Source: Gemmatimonadales bacterium UBA2960
GTDB lineage: Bacteria; Gemmatimonadota; Gemmatimonadetes; Longimicrobiales; Gaopeijiaceae
Length of the DNA stretch: 8,232 nucleotides
Direction of reading: 5' to 3'
Assembly (NCBI GenBank): GCA_002348465.1
Contig: DEBI01000136.1
Coordinates: forward strand, 1 to 8,232
Below the pieces are notes generated by a model. That model did not search any database, was not told where the DNA came from, and saw only the letters and a program-made list of their open reading frames with translations. A program made the position numbers and the translations under genes. Positions 1 to 5,863 of the stretch are shown here, piece after piece. Numbering within the stretch: position 1 is the first letter of the stretch; every line of letters starts with the position of its first letter.

Positions 1-173
1 TAAGTGCTAGCTCGGGTCTCTTCCTCGGGATCTCTGGCGCGCTCCTTCAAGACTTAGAGAGCCTTGAGGATCAAGGGTATGAGTCTGAGGCGAATGAGCG
101 TATCGAGAATGCATTACGGTGGTCAGGATTAGCTGCAGACTTCGCAAAGAATTTTGAAGCTTATTGCAAATAG
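1..173 (+). CDS. 3' end of an unidentified protein (5' truncated by window edge)
   Basis: The frame beginning at base 3 stays open for 56 codons and ends with TAG at 171-173; the other two plus frames hit stops early in this stretch, which supports this as the tail of a real gene. The visible peptide starts with a small hydrophobic or flexible stretch (about residues 3-15, SGLFLGISGAL), continues as a charged helix rich in Glu, and ends in an amphipathic helix finishing EAYCK. No catalytic motif is visible and I do not recognise the family. The start lies outside the window. The next supported gene begins about 350 bases later, so an operon link to the VOC gene is unlikely. Confidence 0.5.
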   Translation, partial: SASSGLFLGISGALLQDLESLEDQGYESEANERIENALRWSGLAADFAKNFEAYCK

Positions 174-521
174 ACAAATGGACACGTGAGCGACCCCTAC
201 TTCCAGGCTCGCACTAGCCTCTAATGGGGTCCCATGTTGTCTTGTATATATGAGTAGACGACACTCGACCGTGCTGGGTTTAATTATTTTTTCTGTCGCG
301 GTCGGTGTCGGGTACTTGCTCTCGTTTTTATGGCAGGCGGTGGGGATCATAGGACGTATTTGGTTCTAGTGTGATTTAGGACGACATGCTTCGACATCGT
401 TGTCAGCGAGTGGGCAAACAGTGATGCTATGAGTCCACAGTGGGGGACTTGGCACGCTTTGTGCTATGTCCTACTCCCGTTAACACTGGACCAGTTGAAC
501 GCGAGATCCGAGGGTAGAAAA
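174..521. other. 348-base intergenic region, mostly without recognisable content
   Basis: No large gene is supported here. The plus strand carries one short ORF (250-369) listed separately. An in-frame ATG at 429 could extend the VOC gene by 31 codons, but the extra peptide does not fit the VOC family and has no good ribosome-binding site. A TTGTCA hexamer at 400-405 and a TTGGCA hexamer at 449-454 resemble -35 elements, but neither has a convincing -10 box at 16-18 bp spacing. I see no tRNA-like cloverleaf and no T-tract terminator for the upstream gene. Confidence 0.5.
250..369 (+). CDS. Possible 39-aa single-span membrane miniprotein
   Basis: An ATG at 250 opens a 39-codon frame ending with TAG at 367-369. 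The product begins with a basic segment (MSRRHS), followed by a continuous hydrophobic stretch from about residue 8 to 28 (VLGLIIFSVAVGVGYLLSFL), then a short amphipathic tail ending GRIWF. A positive N-terminus followed by one transmembrane helix is typical of bacterial membrane miniproteins with the N-terminus in the cytoplasm. Against it, there is no clear Shine-Dalgarno sequence just upstream, the ORF is short enough to occur by chance, and the frame is open upstream back to 190 without a normal start codon. I do not recognise a family and infer no function. Confidence 0.35.
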   Translation: MSRRHSTVLGLIIFSVAVGVGYLLSFLWQAVGIIGRIWF

Positions 522-866
522 ATGTCAGTTCACTATCTTGAGTTCGTGTGTAGAGATGTGTCGAAGCAGTGCGATGTCTTGAAAGAGAGCCATGGTCTCT
601 CGTTCGGTCCGGGAGTCCCCGATCTTGGAAACGCGCGCATCGCTCAGGGCGCTGGTGGAATCAAAATTGGTGTCCGAGCTCCGCTTGCCGACCATGAGAA
701 CCCCACAGTCCGTTCGTACCTTTCGGTAGACGACATTGCGTTGGCCGTTGATGCTGCGGAGAGGGCGGGCGCGGTTATCGCCTATCCACCTACACAGCAG
801 GGAGAGACCGGTACTTGGGCTATCTACATTCTAGATGGCCTACAAGTCGGCCTGTGGCAGGCATGA
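522..866 (+). CDS. VOC-family (glyoxalase-fold) protein
   Basis: A 114-residue protein of the vicinal oxygen chelate superfamily, made of two beta-alpha-beta-beta-beta modules. The first strand is HYLEFVCRDV (residues 4-13) followed by a helix; the second module starts with YLSVDDIALAV (66-76), continues RAGAVIAYPP (81-90), and closes with AIYILDGLQVGLWQ (100-113). The ending GLWQ, the strand VRAPL and the length near 115 residues match a widespread group of uncharacterised small VOC proteins. Usual metal ligands are poorly kept: the last strand has Gly110 where many glyoxalases have Glu, so catalysis is uncertain and the substrate unknown. I chose the ATG at 522 because GAGGG at 510-514 lies 7 bases before it and the protein then starts at the first VOC strand. 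An upstream in-frame ATG (429) adds a non-homologous-looking leader. It is likely cytoplasmic. Confidence 0.85.
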   Translation: MSVHYLEFVCRDVSKQCDVLKESHGLSFGPGVPDLGNARIAQGAGGIKIGVRAPLADHENPTVRSYLSVDDIALAVDAAERAGAVIAYPPTQQGETGTWAIYILDGLQVGLWQA

Positions 867-943
867 CCGAAGCTTTTGTTTCCGGTTGCCAACGGCATCC
901 GGCCTTTGATAGGTCGGCTTCATCCCCTCGGTGAGCAAAATCC

Positions 944-2209
944 GTGAACCACGCTGACACGCACAGTCGCATCACTGCAGCGCAGATTCTGGATCTTCGT
1001 ACGGATCTCCAAGCATTAGAAACACTGTACCGAAGAGAACCACAGCAATTTAAGGCGGCTCTCGCTGAGGCATTGGAACAAAGCCCAGATGCCATTGTGC
1101 TTAAAGTGTGGGAAGCTCGGTTCTCGGACACTGACATTACGGGGTCTGGCCCTAGATGTCTTTTCCAGACTCTCGCTTTGGCACTAGCTACCGGCGTAGC
1201 CGTGCGCGTCCCGGCTATCTGGCTAGGGGAGGATTGGTACTATCCCCGCTTTGGGCCAATGCTGGTAATGATCAGCTTGGTAGCATACTTCTGGTTGCAG
1301 TCCGGAAACCGCTTTGCGATCAAACTCGTAGTTTTTCTCGGTATCGGATCGGTAGCTTGGGTGAGTGTCCTTCCCGGCTACACGGATTCAGTAGTTATGG
1401 CAATCGTGCACCTTCCGTTGCTATGGTGGGCTGCGTTGGGTTTGGCATTTGCGGGATCGGGTTGGAGGGGGCTGAAGGAGCGAATCGATTTCATCCGCTA
1501 CAACGGCGAACTACTGATCCTCGCCACGCTAGTCGCGATCAGTGGCTTAGTGTTCAGTGGTATAACCGGAGCTCTGTTCGATATGACGATGGATGGAGCA
1601 GGCGAATGGGGCGAATGGTACATGGAGAACCTAGGTCTCATGGGAGCGGCAGCGGTTCCCGTCATGGCAACGTTTCTTTACAACACAGTGTTTAGACGCC
1701 ACACGGGTATTCCACCCGTACTCGCGCGAGTGTTCACACCGCTATTCCTTGTGATGCTGATCGTGTACCTAGTCACTGCCTTGATCAGCGGACAGAACGC
1801 ATTCGTCGATCGTGACTTTCTGGTCATAGTAAACGGACTCTTGCTTGTCGTCCTCGGGATGACGGTCCTATCAATCGCGGAGCGTGGAGCTTCCGAGGCT
1901 GTTTTGTGGACTGATAGGACTAACGTGGCCCTGTTGGCGGTCACATTGCTTGTTGATCTTATGGCGCTCTCCGCGATCCTGTTCCGACTGACGATGATGG
2001 GTTTGACACCCAATCGCGTTGTCGTGCTCGGAGCTAATCTCGTGATCTTGGCTCACCTCATAACGATTTTTCGGACACAGGTGAAGTTTGTGCGAGGTGC
2101 GGTCGGGTCAACAGCGATCATGCAAGCGGCTACTCGGTACCTACCTGTTTATGCCGCCTGGGCTGCGTTTGTATGTTTTGTTTTGCCCATAGTGTTCGGG
2201 TTTGCGTGA
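944..2209 (+). CDS. Multi-span membrane protein, DUF4153/DUF4173-like
   Basis: A 421-residue integral membrane protein. Residues 1-70 are soluble, helical and charged, probably cytoplasmic. About 11 hydrophobic spans follow, near residues 74-94, 103-119, 124-143, 148-171, 187-212, 228-250, 261-283, 290-312, 327-347, 356-377 and 400-420. The C-terminal part carries MMGLTPNRVVVLGANL (351-366), which resembles the conserved 'GLTP-R' element I associate with the DUF4153/DUF4173 group of uncharacterised membrane proteins; the PVLARVFTPLFLVMLIVYLV segment (258-277) also fits. The assignment rests on memory of the family and is not certain; no catalytic or transport motif is visible. The GTG start is supported by GGTGAG at 930-935, eight bases upstream. 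It lies 77 bases after the VOC gene and could be co-transcribed, though no functional tie is evident. Confidence 0.7.
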   Translation: MNHADTHSRITAAQILDLRTDLQALETLYRREPQQFKAALAEALEQSPDAIVLKVWEARFSDTDITGSGPRCLFQTLALALATGVAVRVPAIWLGEDWYYPRFGPMLVMISLVAYFWLQSGNRFAIKLVVFLGIGSVAWVSVLPGYTDSVVMAIVHLPLLWWAALGLAFAGSGWRGLKERIDFIRYNGELLILATLVAISGLVFSGITGALFDMTMDGAGEWGEWYMENLGLMGAAAVPVMATFLYNTVFRRHTGIPPVLARVFTPLFLVMLIVYLVTALISGQNAFVDRDFLVIVNGLLLVVLGMTVLSIAERGASEAVLWTDRTNVALLAVTLLVDLMALSAILFRLTMMGLTPNRVVVLGANLVILAHLITIFRTQVKFVRGAVGSTAIMQAATRYLPVYAAWAAFVCFVLPIVFGFA

Positions 2210-2240
2210 GGAGACGAGTAACGTTTTCCGAAACAAACTT

Positions 2241-2261
2241 GGATTGTGCCCTTTACAATCC
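2241..2261. repeat. Perfect 7-bp inverted repeat (hairpin or operator) after the membrane-protein gene
   Basis: GGATTGT (2241-2247) and ACAATCC (2255-2261) are exact reverse complements separated by a 7-base loop. It sits 31 bases after the stop of the membrane-protein gene and 75 bases before the next start. It is not followed by a T-tract, so it is not a classical intrinsic terminator. A protein-binding site, an mRNA 3'-end-stabilising hairpin or chance are all possible. A smaller CTTTC/GAAAG repeat (2263-2274) follows at once. TACAAT at 2254-2259, overlapping the right arm, resembles a -10 box but lacks a -35 partner. Confidence 0.35.
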
Positions 2262-2335
2262 CCTTTCGTGAAAGCAAAAGCACGCAGGGGAACCCAGAGA
2301 CACACACCAAAAACTTAGAAACTGGAAGATCAAGC

Positions 2336-2740
2336 ATGAAAGAGAGCACGGTGTCAGCACTGATAGTGGGCGGGTTGATCGGAGGAGCCATCCTTATCAA
2401 TGGAGGCTCCGTTCCCTTTGGAGCGACTGAAGAGCGCAGAGAGATCCGTATCATGGGCTCGGAAGGAAATCCGGCCGGTTCTTGGGTGCCCGATGAGTCT
2501 GAATCCTCAAGAAGTATCCATGTGATGAAGTCTCAGACAGGCGAGGTATTAGACATCGAACTAGTGGATGGTGAGACAACTTTCAGTTTCGATGGAACAC
2601 TCGAACAACTTCAAGGAATTGATCTGGAAGAACTGGAGCCGGAAATCAGAGAGATGATCGAAAGGTTGCTTTCTGAACAAGGTCCCTCAGTGGAAGGGCA
2701 AGAGATAGAAATACGAATAAAGAGACGAACGGAAGGGTGA
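2336..2740 (+). CDS. Small acidic exported or membrane-anchored protein, unknown function
   Basis: A 134-residue protein that I do not recognise. Residues 6-23 (VSALIVGGLIGGAILING) form one hydrophobic segment behind a short charged N-terminus, suggesting an uncleaved anchor or a weak Sec signal that places the rest outside the membrane. Residues 31-75 are polar with Ser/Glu-rich linkers; residues 70-90 look beta-stranded (EVLDIELVDGETTFSFDG); 91-115 are a highly acidic helix (DLEELEPEIREMIERLL); the end is a basic strand (EIEIRIKRR). The ATG at 2336 is preferred over an in-frame ATG at 2246 because the hydrophobic segment then lies at the N-terminus and a GGAAG (2324-2328) precedes it by 7 bases. 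Local GC is low (26 of 60 in 2581-2640) compared with the peptidase gene 16 bp downstream, with which it probably shares a transcript. Confidence 0.7.
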   Translation: MKESTVSALIVGGLIGGAILINGGSVPFGATEERREIRIMGSEGNPAGSWVPDESESSRSIHVMKSQTGEVLDIELVDGETTFSFDGTLEQLQGIDLEELEPEIREMIERLLSEQGPSVEGQEIEIRIKRRTEG

Positions 2741-2756
2741 GGGATAGAGCCAAATA

Positions 2757-4043
2757 ATGTGTGCTCCGAGTGCGCATAGAGCACACCTGTTTGCGATCGT
2801 CCTTATTCCGATCCTCGAAGCGTGCTCTGATCCTGGACTGGTTTGCTGCGCGCCACCCGAAGAGGTCGACTCTCACCTAACCGGGTTTGAGCAGAGGAGC
2901 GGTTTAGGGTTCACGACCCATCAAGAAGAACTCGCGTTCTTGGCCGCGGTCGATGCCGAATCCGACCGAGTCCGTATTACCGAAGTCGGGACTTCGGTCC
3001 AGGGCCGCCCGATCCACCTTGTTCGGATAGCCCATCCGAAGCCATCGCCCGATGATCAGATTGCGGCGGGGCCAGTACTCTTTGTCGTAGGAACTCAGCA
3101 TGGCAATGAGCCGGCTGGACGCGAGGCCGCGCTCCAGTTCCTGAGGGACCTCGCCTTCGTCGAGGCGAGCCTGCTTCCCGATGCGTTGAGCACAGTCACG
3201 GTCTTGGTCATCCCCACAGCGAATCCTGACGGACGGTTCGCCAATACACGCCGCAATGCGGACAACGTCGACATCAACCGTGACCATCTAGCACTAGTCA
3301 CACCCGAGGCTCGGGCGATCGCGCAGGTGATCCGGGACTTCCGACCGGATCTCGTGGTGGATGCTCACGAGCGACCCAGCGCGACAACGCCCGATTTGCA
3401 GCTGCTCTGGCCCCGGAATCTCAACGTCTACGGGCCGGTCCGAGACCTTTCGCGCGCACTTGTGGAGGACCACCTTTTTGAACAGCTGCCTGTGTCCGGT
3501 CGGACTGTCGAGTTGTACGGTCCGGGGCCAGGCCCGCCGGGAGACGAAAACGAGGGCATCCTGCGTAATGCTGTTGGCCTTCGTCACGCTCTCGGACTTC
3601 TCGTAGAATCATCTGGCCAGCAGGGAGCACAGAGACGCGCGGCTGTTCATCAGGAGACAATGAACGAGGTCCTAGAGTTCTTCGGGAACCGATCGGGGGA
3701 GATAGTCACTGCGGTCACAGCCGCGCCGGGAGCCAAGGAAGCTATCGGTCGGGAGCGCTCTGAGCCGTTCTATTTGTTTGGGGCGGATGACAACGCACCG
3801 ACCCCCGATCAGGCACTCAATCCCCCTCCTTGCGCGTACGAGCTCAGTACGGAGCAGGTCACCACGCTTCAGCCGCAGCTCACCCTCCTCGGACTCCAGA
3901 CAGAACAGGACGGATCAAACGTTCTGCTCCACATGGATCAGCCAATGATGACGGTCGTCCCATTGCTGGTGGATGCTGATGCCCGGAGACCGATAGTAGC
4001 TGGGGTGCCTAGAGTGTCAGAGGTGGAGTGCGGCTCTCCCTAG
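2757..4043 (+). CDS. M14-family zinc carboxypeptidase, probable lipoprotein
   Basis: A 428-residue metallocarboxypeptidase of family M14, expected to remove residues from the C-terminus of peptides or cleave related amides outside the cytoplasm. The zinc ligands are in HGNE (H115, E118) and DAHE (H204). The substrate carboxylate-binding pair is in the DINRDH motif (N174, R175), and VESSG provides the general base at E284. All key positions are therefore kept. The N-terminus has a hydrophobic stretch (LFAIVLIPIL, 11-20) followed by E-A-C at 21-23, a near-lipobox suggesting lipidation at C23, although Glu at -2 is atypical. The catalytic domain covers about 55-310; a C-terminal extension of about 115 residues, including PFYLFG and a strand-rich end, has no obvious assignment. 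The ATG at 2757 has a distant GAGGG (2739-2743, spacing 13). The small exported protein lies 16 bp upstream, so co-expression is likely. Substrate specificity cannot be read from sequence. Confidence 0.9.
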   Translation: MCAPSAHRAHLFAIVLIPILEACSDPGLVCCAPPEEVDSHLTGFEQRSGLGFTTHQEELAFLAAVDAESDRVRITEVGTSVQGRPIHLVRIAHPKPSPDDQIAAGPVLFVVGTQHGNEPAGREAALQFLRDLAFVEASLLPDALSTVTVLVIPTANPDGRFANTRRNADNVDINRDHLALVTPEARAIAQVIRDFRPDLVVDAHERPSATTPDLQLLWPRNLNVYGPVRDLSRALVEDHLFEQLPVSGRTVELYGPGPGPPGDENEGILRNAVGLRHALGLLVESSGQQGAQRRAAVHQETMNEVLEFFGNRSGEIVTAVTAAPGAKEAIGRERSEPFYLFGADDNAPTPDQALNPPPCAYELSTEQVTTLQPQLTLLGLQTEQDGSNVLLHMDQPMMTVVPLLVDADARRPIVAGVPRVSEVECGSP

Positions 4044-4051
4044 AGGGAGGG
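4034..4051. terminator. Weak hairpin between convergent genes
   Basis: CTCCCT (4036-4041) pairs with AGGGAG (4044-4049), and the stem can extend by a G-T and a C-G pair to 4034/4051. It spans the stop codon of the peptidase gene and lies 12 bases before the end of the convergent nuclease gene. Neither strand shows a T-tract after the stem and the loop is only 2-4 bases, so this may be a poor bidirectional terminator or chance. Confidence 0.25.
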
Positions 4052-4062
4052 CGTGATAGTTC

Positions 4063-5031
4063 TCACCCAGTCCATGATTGACCCAGGATCCAACCCTCAA
4101 TGGATCTGACCTGCTTTATGCAGGGGTCGCCCGGTGGCCTGTGCCCCAATACGACCTCAAGCATCGACAGCAGTCCGACGAATGCATCGAACGGATCTTC
4201 TGAGTCTTTCGATGGCCCGAATCCCGCGCCGATCATCTTCAAAAGTTGTGATTCTGCATGAACTTTACGTGAACAAAGCCAATTCCGTATGTGCTTTCCT
4301 TGAGAAGCTCTGTCGGCTTGATTGGTTTTACTCCACCCGCTACCGGGTGGGGACATGCAGAGATGAAGGCATGCTTCGGCTGGATAGGTCTCTGCCACAG
4401 TGATTTTGTGATTCGAAAGCAGGTCAAAAAGCGAACCGTCAAAGGGCCAGATGGCCACGTCGACCTTCGAGTTTTGAAGGGCGGGGATGAGCACGTCACG
4501 CCAACCTACTATCGCAGCTTTCCCAACCTGCTTAGCACCTAGTGTCCAAAAAAGGGACGATGCCGCAGCTCGAGTGTCTGTGCTTTTCTCACATTCACGA
4601 AGGAGGTCTTCAATTGATTTTGCCTGCAGCGCTTTAAGAAGGTGATTTTGCTTGCGGACCCCTGCCTTCTTTCCTGGGGTCATGGGATAAAACGGTCGGA
4701 GCGGTCCTATCTCGTCTCTCTCTCGGGCGACCTCAAAGAAGTCAGCCCATACACCGTGACCTAGCTCTGGAAGGAGTGAGCGGAAGTCTCGAATCTGGAT
4801 CTTTTCAGCGTAAGCTGAGGGGAGACCAATCGGAAAATCGAATCCTGCGAAGACGTTACCACCATCCGCCTGTTTGAGAAGTTCGGTAAATAAACTCTGA
4901 GGGTTCCCGACGGTCTTGGGTACCCGAACTCGATATGATCCCTGGTGATCCAACTCGGCGAGACAAATCCATCGCTTCTTGGCGTTTGAGCTCCAGTCCG
5001 CATGAGCAATTAGTCTCGGTAAAACGGGCAA
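4063..5031 (-). CDS. DUF429-type predicted RNase H-fold nuclease
   Basis: A 322-residue protein resembling the DUF429 family, which is predicted to adopt an RNase H-like fold and to be a nuclease; its biological substrate is not established. Expected elements are present in order: IAHADWSS (residues 8-15, acidic D12 on the first strand), FAGFDFPIGLP (61-71, D65), VAETYPAEA (212-220, E214) and DPFDAFVGLLSML (279-291, D279/D282), with the closing EGWILG (312-317) I associate with the family. The acidic residues could form a two-metal site. Translation starts at a TTG: no ATG or GTG fits the first strand, and AAGGAG sits 6 bases upstream on this strand (plus positions 5038-5043). The gene is alone on the minus strand, convergent to the peptidase and divergent from the SDR cluster. 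Its sampled GC (about 45-57%) is below that of the peptidase gene. A link to defence or repair is not shown. Confidence 0.8.
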   Translation of the reverse strand: MPVLPRLIAHADWSSNAKKRWICLAELDHQGSYRVRVPKTVGNPQSLFTELLKQADGGNVFAGFDFPIGLPSAYAEKIQIRDFRSLLPELGHGVWADFFEVARERDEIGPLRPFYPMTPGKKAGVRKQNHLLKALQAKSIEDLLRECEKSTDTRAAASSLFWTLGAKQVGKAAIVGWRDVLIPALQNSKVDVAIWPFDGSLFDLLSNHKITVAETYPAEACLHLCMSPPGSGWSKTNQADRASQGKHIRNWLCSRKVHAESQLLKMIGAGFGPSKDSEDPFDAFVGLLSMLEVVLGHRPPGDPCIKQVRSIEGWILGQSWTG

Positions 5032-5128
5032 TCAGGGCTCCTTATTTCTGTTCCGGTGGTATTCGATGGTGCTCGAAGAAATCTAATCCTTGCTTGTTAA
5101 CCAATCTCACTAAAAAGGAAGCCTAGTA
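5032..5128. promoter_or_regulatory. Divergent intergenic region, presumed promoters both ways
   Basis: This 97-base spacer separates the leftward nuclease gene from the rightward SDR cluster, so it should hold promoters for both. The best plus-strand candidate is TCTAAT at 5082-5087 (five of six matches to TATAAT), about 42 bases before the SDR start, but no convincing -35 hexamer lies 16-18 bp upstream. AAGGAAG at 5115-5121 is the SDR ribosome-binding site, 7 bases before ATG. No clear operator palindrome or riboswitch-like fold is visible. Confidence 0.35.
5038..5043 (-). promoter_or_regulatory. Shine-Dalgarno AAGGAG deciding the TTG start of the DUF429 gene
   Basis: On the minus strand the sequence reads AAGGAG, six bases, then TTG (5031-5029). 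This is the strongest ribosome-binding site near the beginning of the frame and supports the rare TTG initiator. Confidence 0.6.
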
Positions 5129-5863
5129 ATGGGTCTGAATGTCCTCATCCTCGGCGCATACGGGGGAATTGGCTCGGTGCTTTCTCACCGCCTAAAAGCA
5201 AACGGTGCGAGGCTAGTGTTGTCGGGAAGAGACGAAGAGAAGTTGAACAGTCTAGCCAAAGAACTAGGGGTGGATGCATTTCCAGCTGATGCATCTAACT
5301 TTGACGCTGTAGATAATGTGGTAGAAAGAGCGGTAGAATCTTTAGGGACGATTGATGGCGCCGTGAATTGCTCGGGAAGCCTTCTGCTCAAGCCCGCTCA
5401 CCTGACCAAGTTCGAAGAGTTTAGGTCCACTGTCGACGCGAGTCTGACGTCGTCTTTTGCCTTGGTTCGAAGTGTCGCCCGCCCGATGATGAAGTCTAAA
5501 GCCGGGAGTGTCGTATTGGTCTCCACGGCGGCGGCAGCTCACGGGCTTCCGAATCACGAGGCGATCGCTGCAGCGAAAGGAGGAGTTGATGCCCTAGTGC
5601 GCTCCGCTGCTGCTACATACGGAAAATCAGGAGTGCGGGTAAATGCAGTAGCGCCGGGTCTTGTTGATACCCCTCTGACGTCTCGGATAACCGGGAACCC
5701 ATCTGCTCGGGCTTCATCTGAGTCAATGCATGCGCTTGGCCGGCTTGGCTCCCCCGAAGATGTCGCTGGGGCCATCGAATGGCTTCTGTCGCCTGAGGCA
5801 TCCTGGGTAACTGGTCAGACACTTGGTGTAGACGGTGGCCTCAGTTCGGTGCGATCTGCATGA
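5129..5863 (+). CDS. SDR-family protein lacking the catalytic tyrosine
   Basis: A 244-residue short-chain dehydrogenase/reductase of classical length. The nucleotide-binding motif is GAYGGIG (residues 9-15), and LSGRDEEKL (31-39) ends strand 2 with an Arg, which favours NADP(H). NCSGS (80-84) replaces the usual NNAG. The active-site region reads VLVSTAAAAHGLPN (129-142) then HEAIAAAK (143-150): K150 is present and S132/T133 fill the Ser position, but the Tyr expected four residues before the Lys is Ile146. The Asn of the catalytic tetrad also seems replaced (DASLTSS, near S105). The C-terminal VNAVAPGLVDTPL (171-183) and WVTGQTLGVDGG (226-237) are normal SDR features. I recall other SDRs with the same HEAIAAAK pattern, so this is probably a conserved subfamily and not decay. 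The ATG has a strong AAGGAAG site. Its last four bases overlap the FAD oxidoreductase gene, implying coupled translation. Reaction and substrate are unknown. Confidence 0.88.
   Translation: MGLNVLILGAYGGIGSVLSHRLKANGARLVLSGRDEEKLNSLAKELGVDAFPADASNFDAVDNVVERAVESLGTIDGAVNCSGSLLLKPAHLTKFEEFRSTVDASLTSSFALVRSVARPMMKSKAGSVVLVSTAAAAHGLPNHEAIAAAKGGVDALVRSAAATYGKSGVRVNAVAPGLVDTPLTSRITGNPSARASSESMHALGRLGSPEDVAGAIEWLLSPEASWVTGQTLGVDGGLSSVRSA

Noticed and set aside
129..350. Minus-strand 73-codon ORF
   Set aside because: Low-complexity, Cys/Ser/Thr-mixed product with no family features, no good start context, and it overlaps the left-edge gene tail and the plus-strand miniprotein frame.
400..477. -35-like TTGTCA and TTGGCA hexamers as a promoter for the VOC gene
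   Set aside because: No acceptable -10 hexamer at the right spacing for either one.
429..521. Upstream extension of the VOC gene from ATG 429
   Set aside because: The 31 extra residues precede the first VOC strand, are unlike the family, and the ATG at 522 has the better ribosome-binding site.
820..1137. Minus-strand 105-codon ORF
   Set aside because: Antisense to the end of the VOC gene and start of the membrane-protein gene; Ser/Arg/Ala-rich shadow composition.
1156..1695. Plus-strand 179-codon ORF inside the membrane-protein gene
   Set aside because: A +1 shadow rich in Arg, Gly and Ser; the overlapping frame has a coherent series of transmembrane segments.
3294..3660. Several ORFs on both strands inside the peptidase gene
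   Set aside because: All overlap the M14 frame containing N174/R175, H204 and E284; long antisense frames are expected in this GC-rich stretch.
4087..4106. GATCCA/TGGATC inverted repeat
   Set aside because: It lies within the 3' coding end of the DUF429 gene, has an 8-base loop and no T-tract, so it is probably chance.
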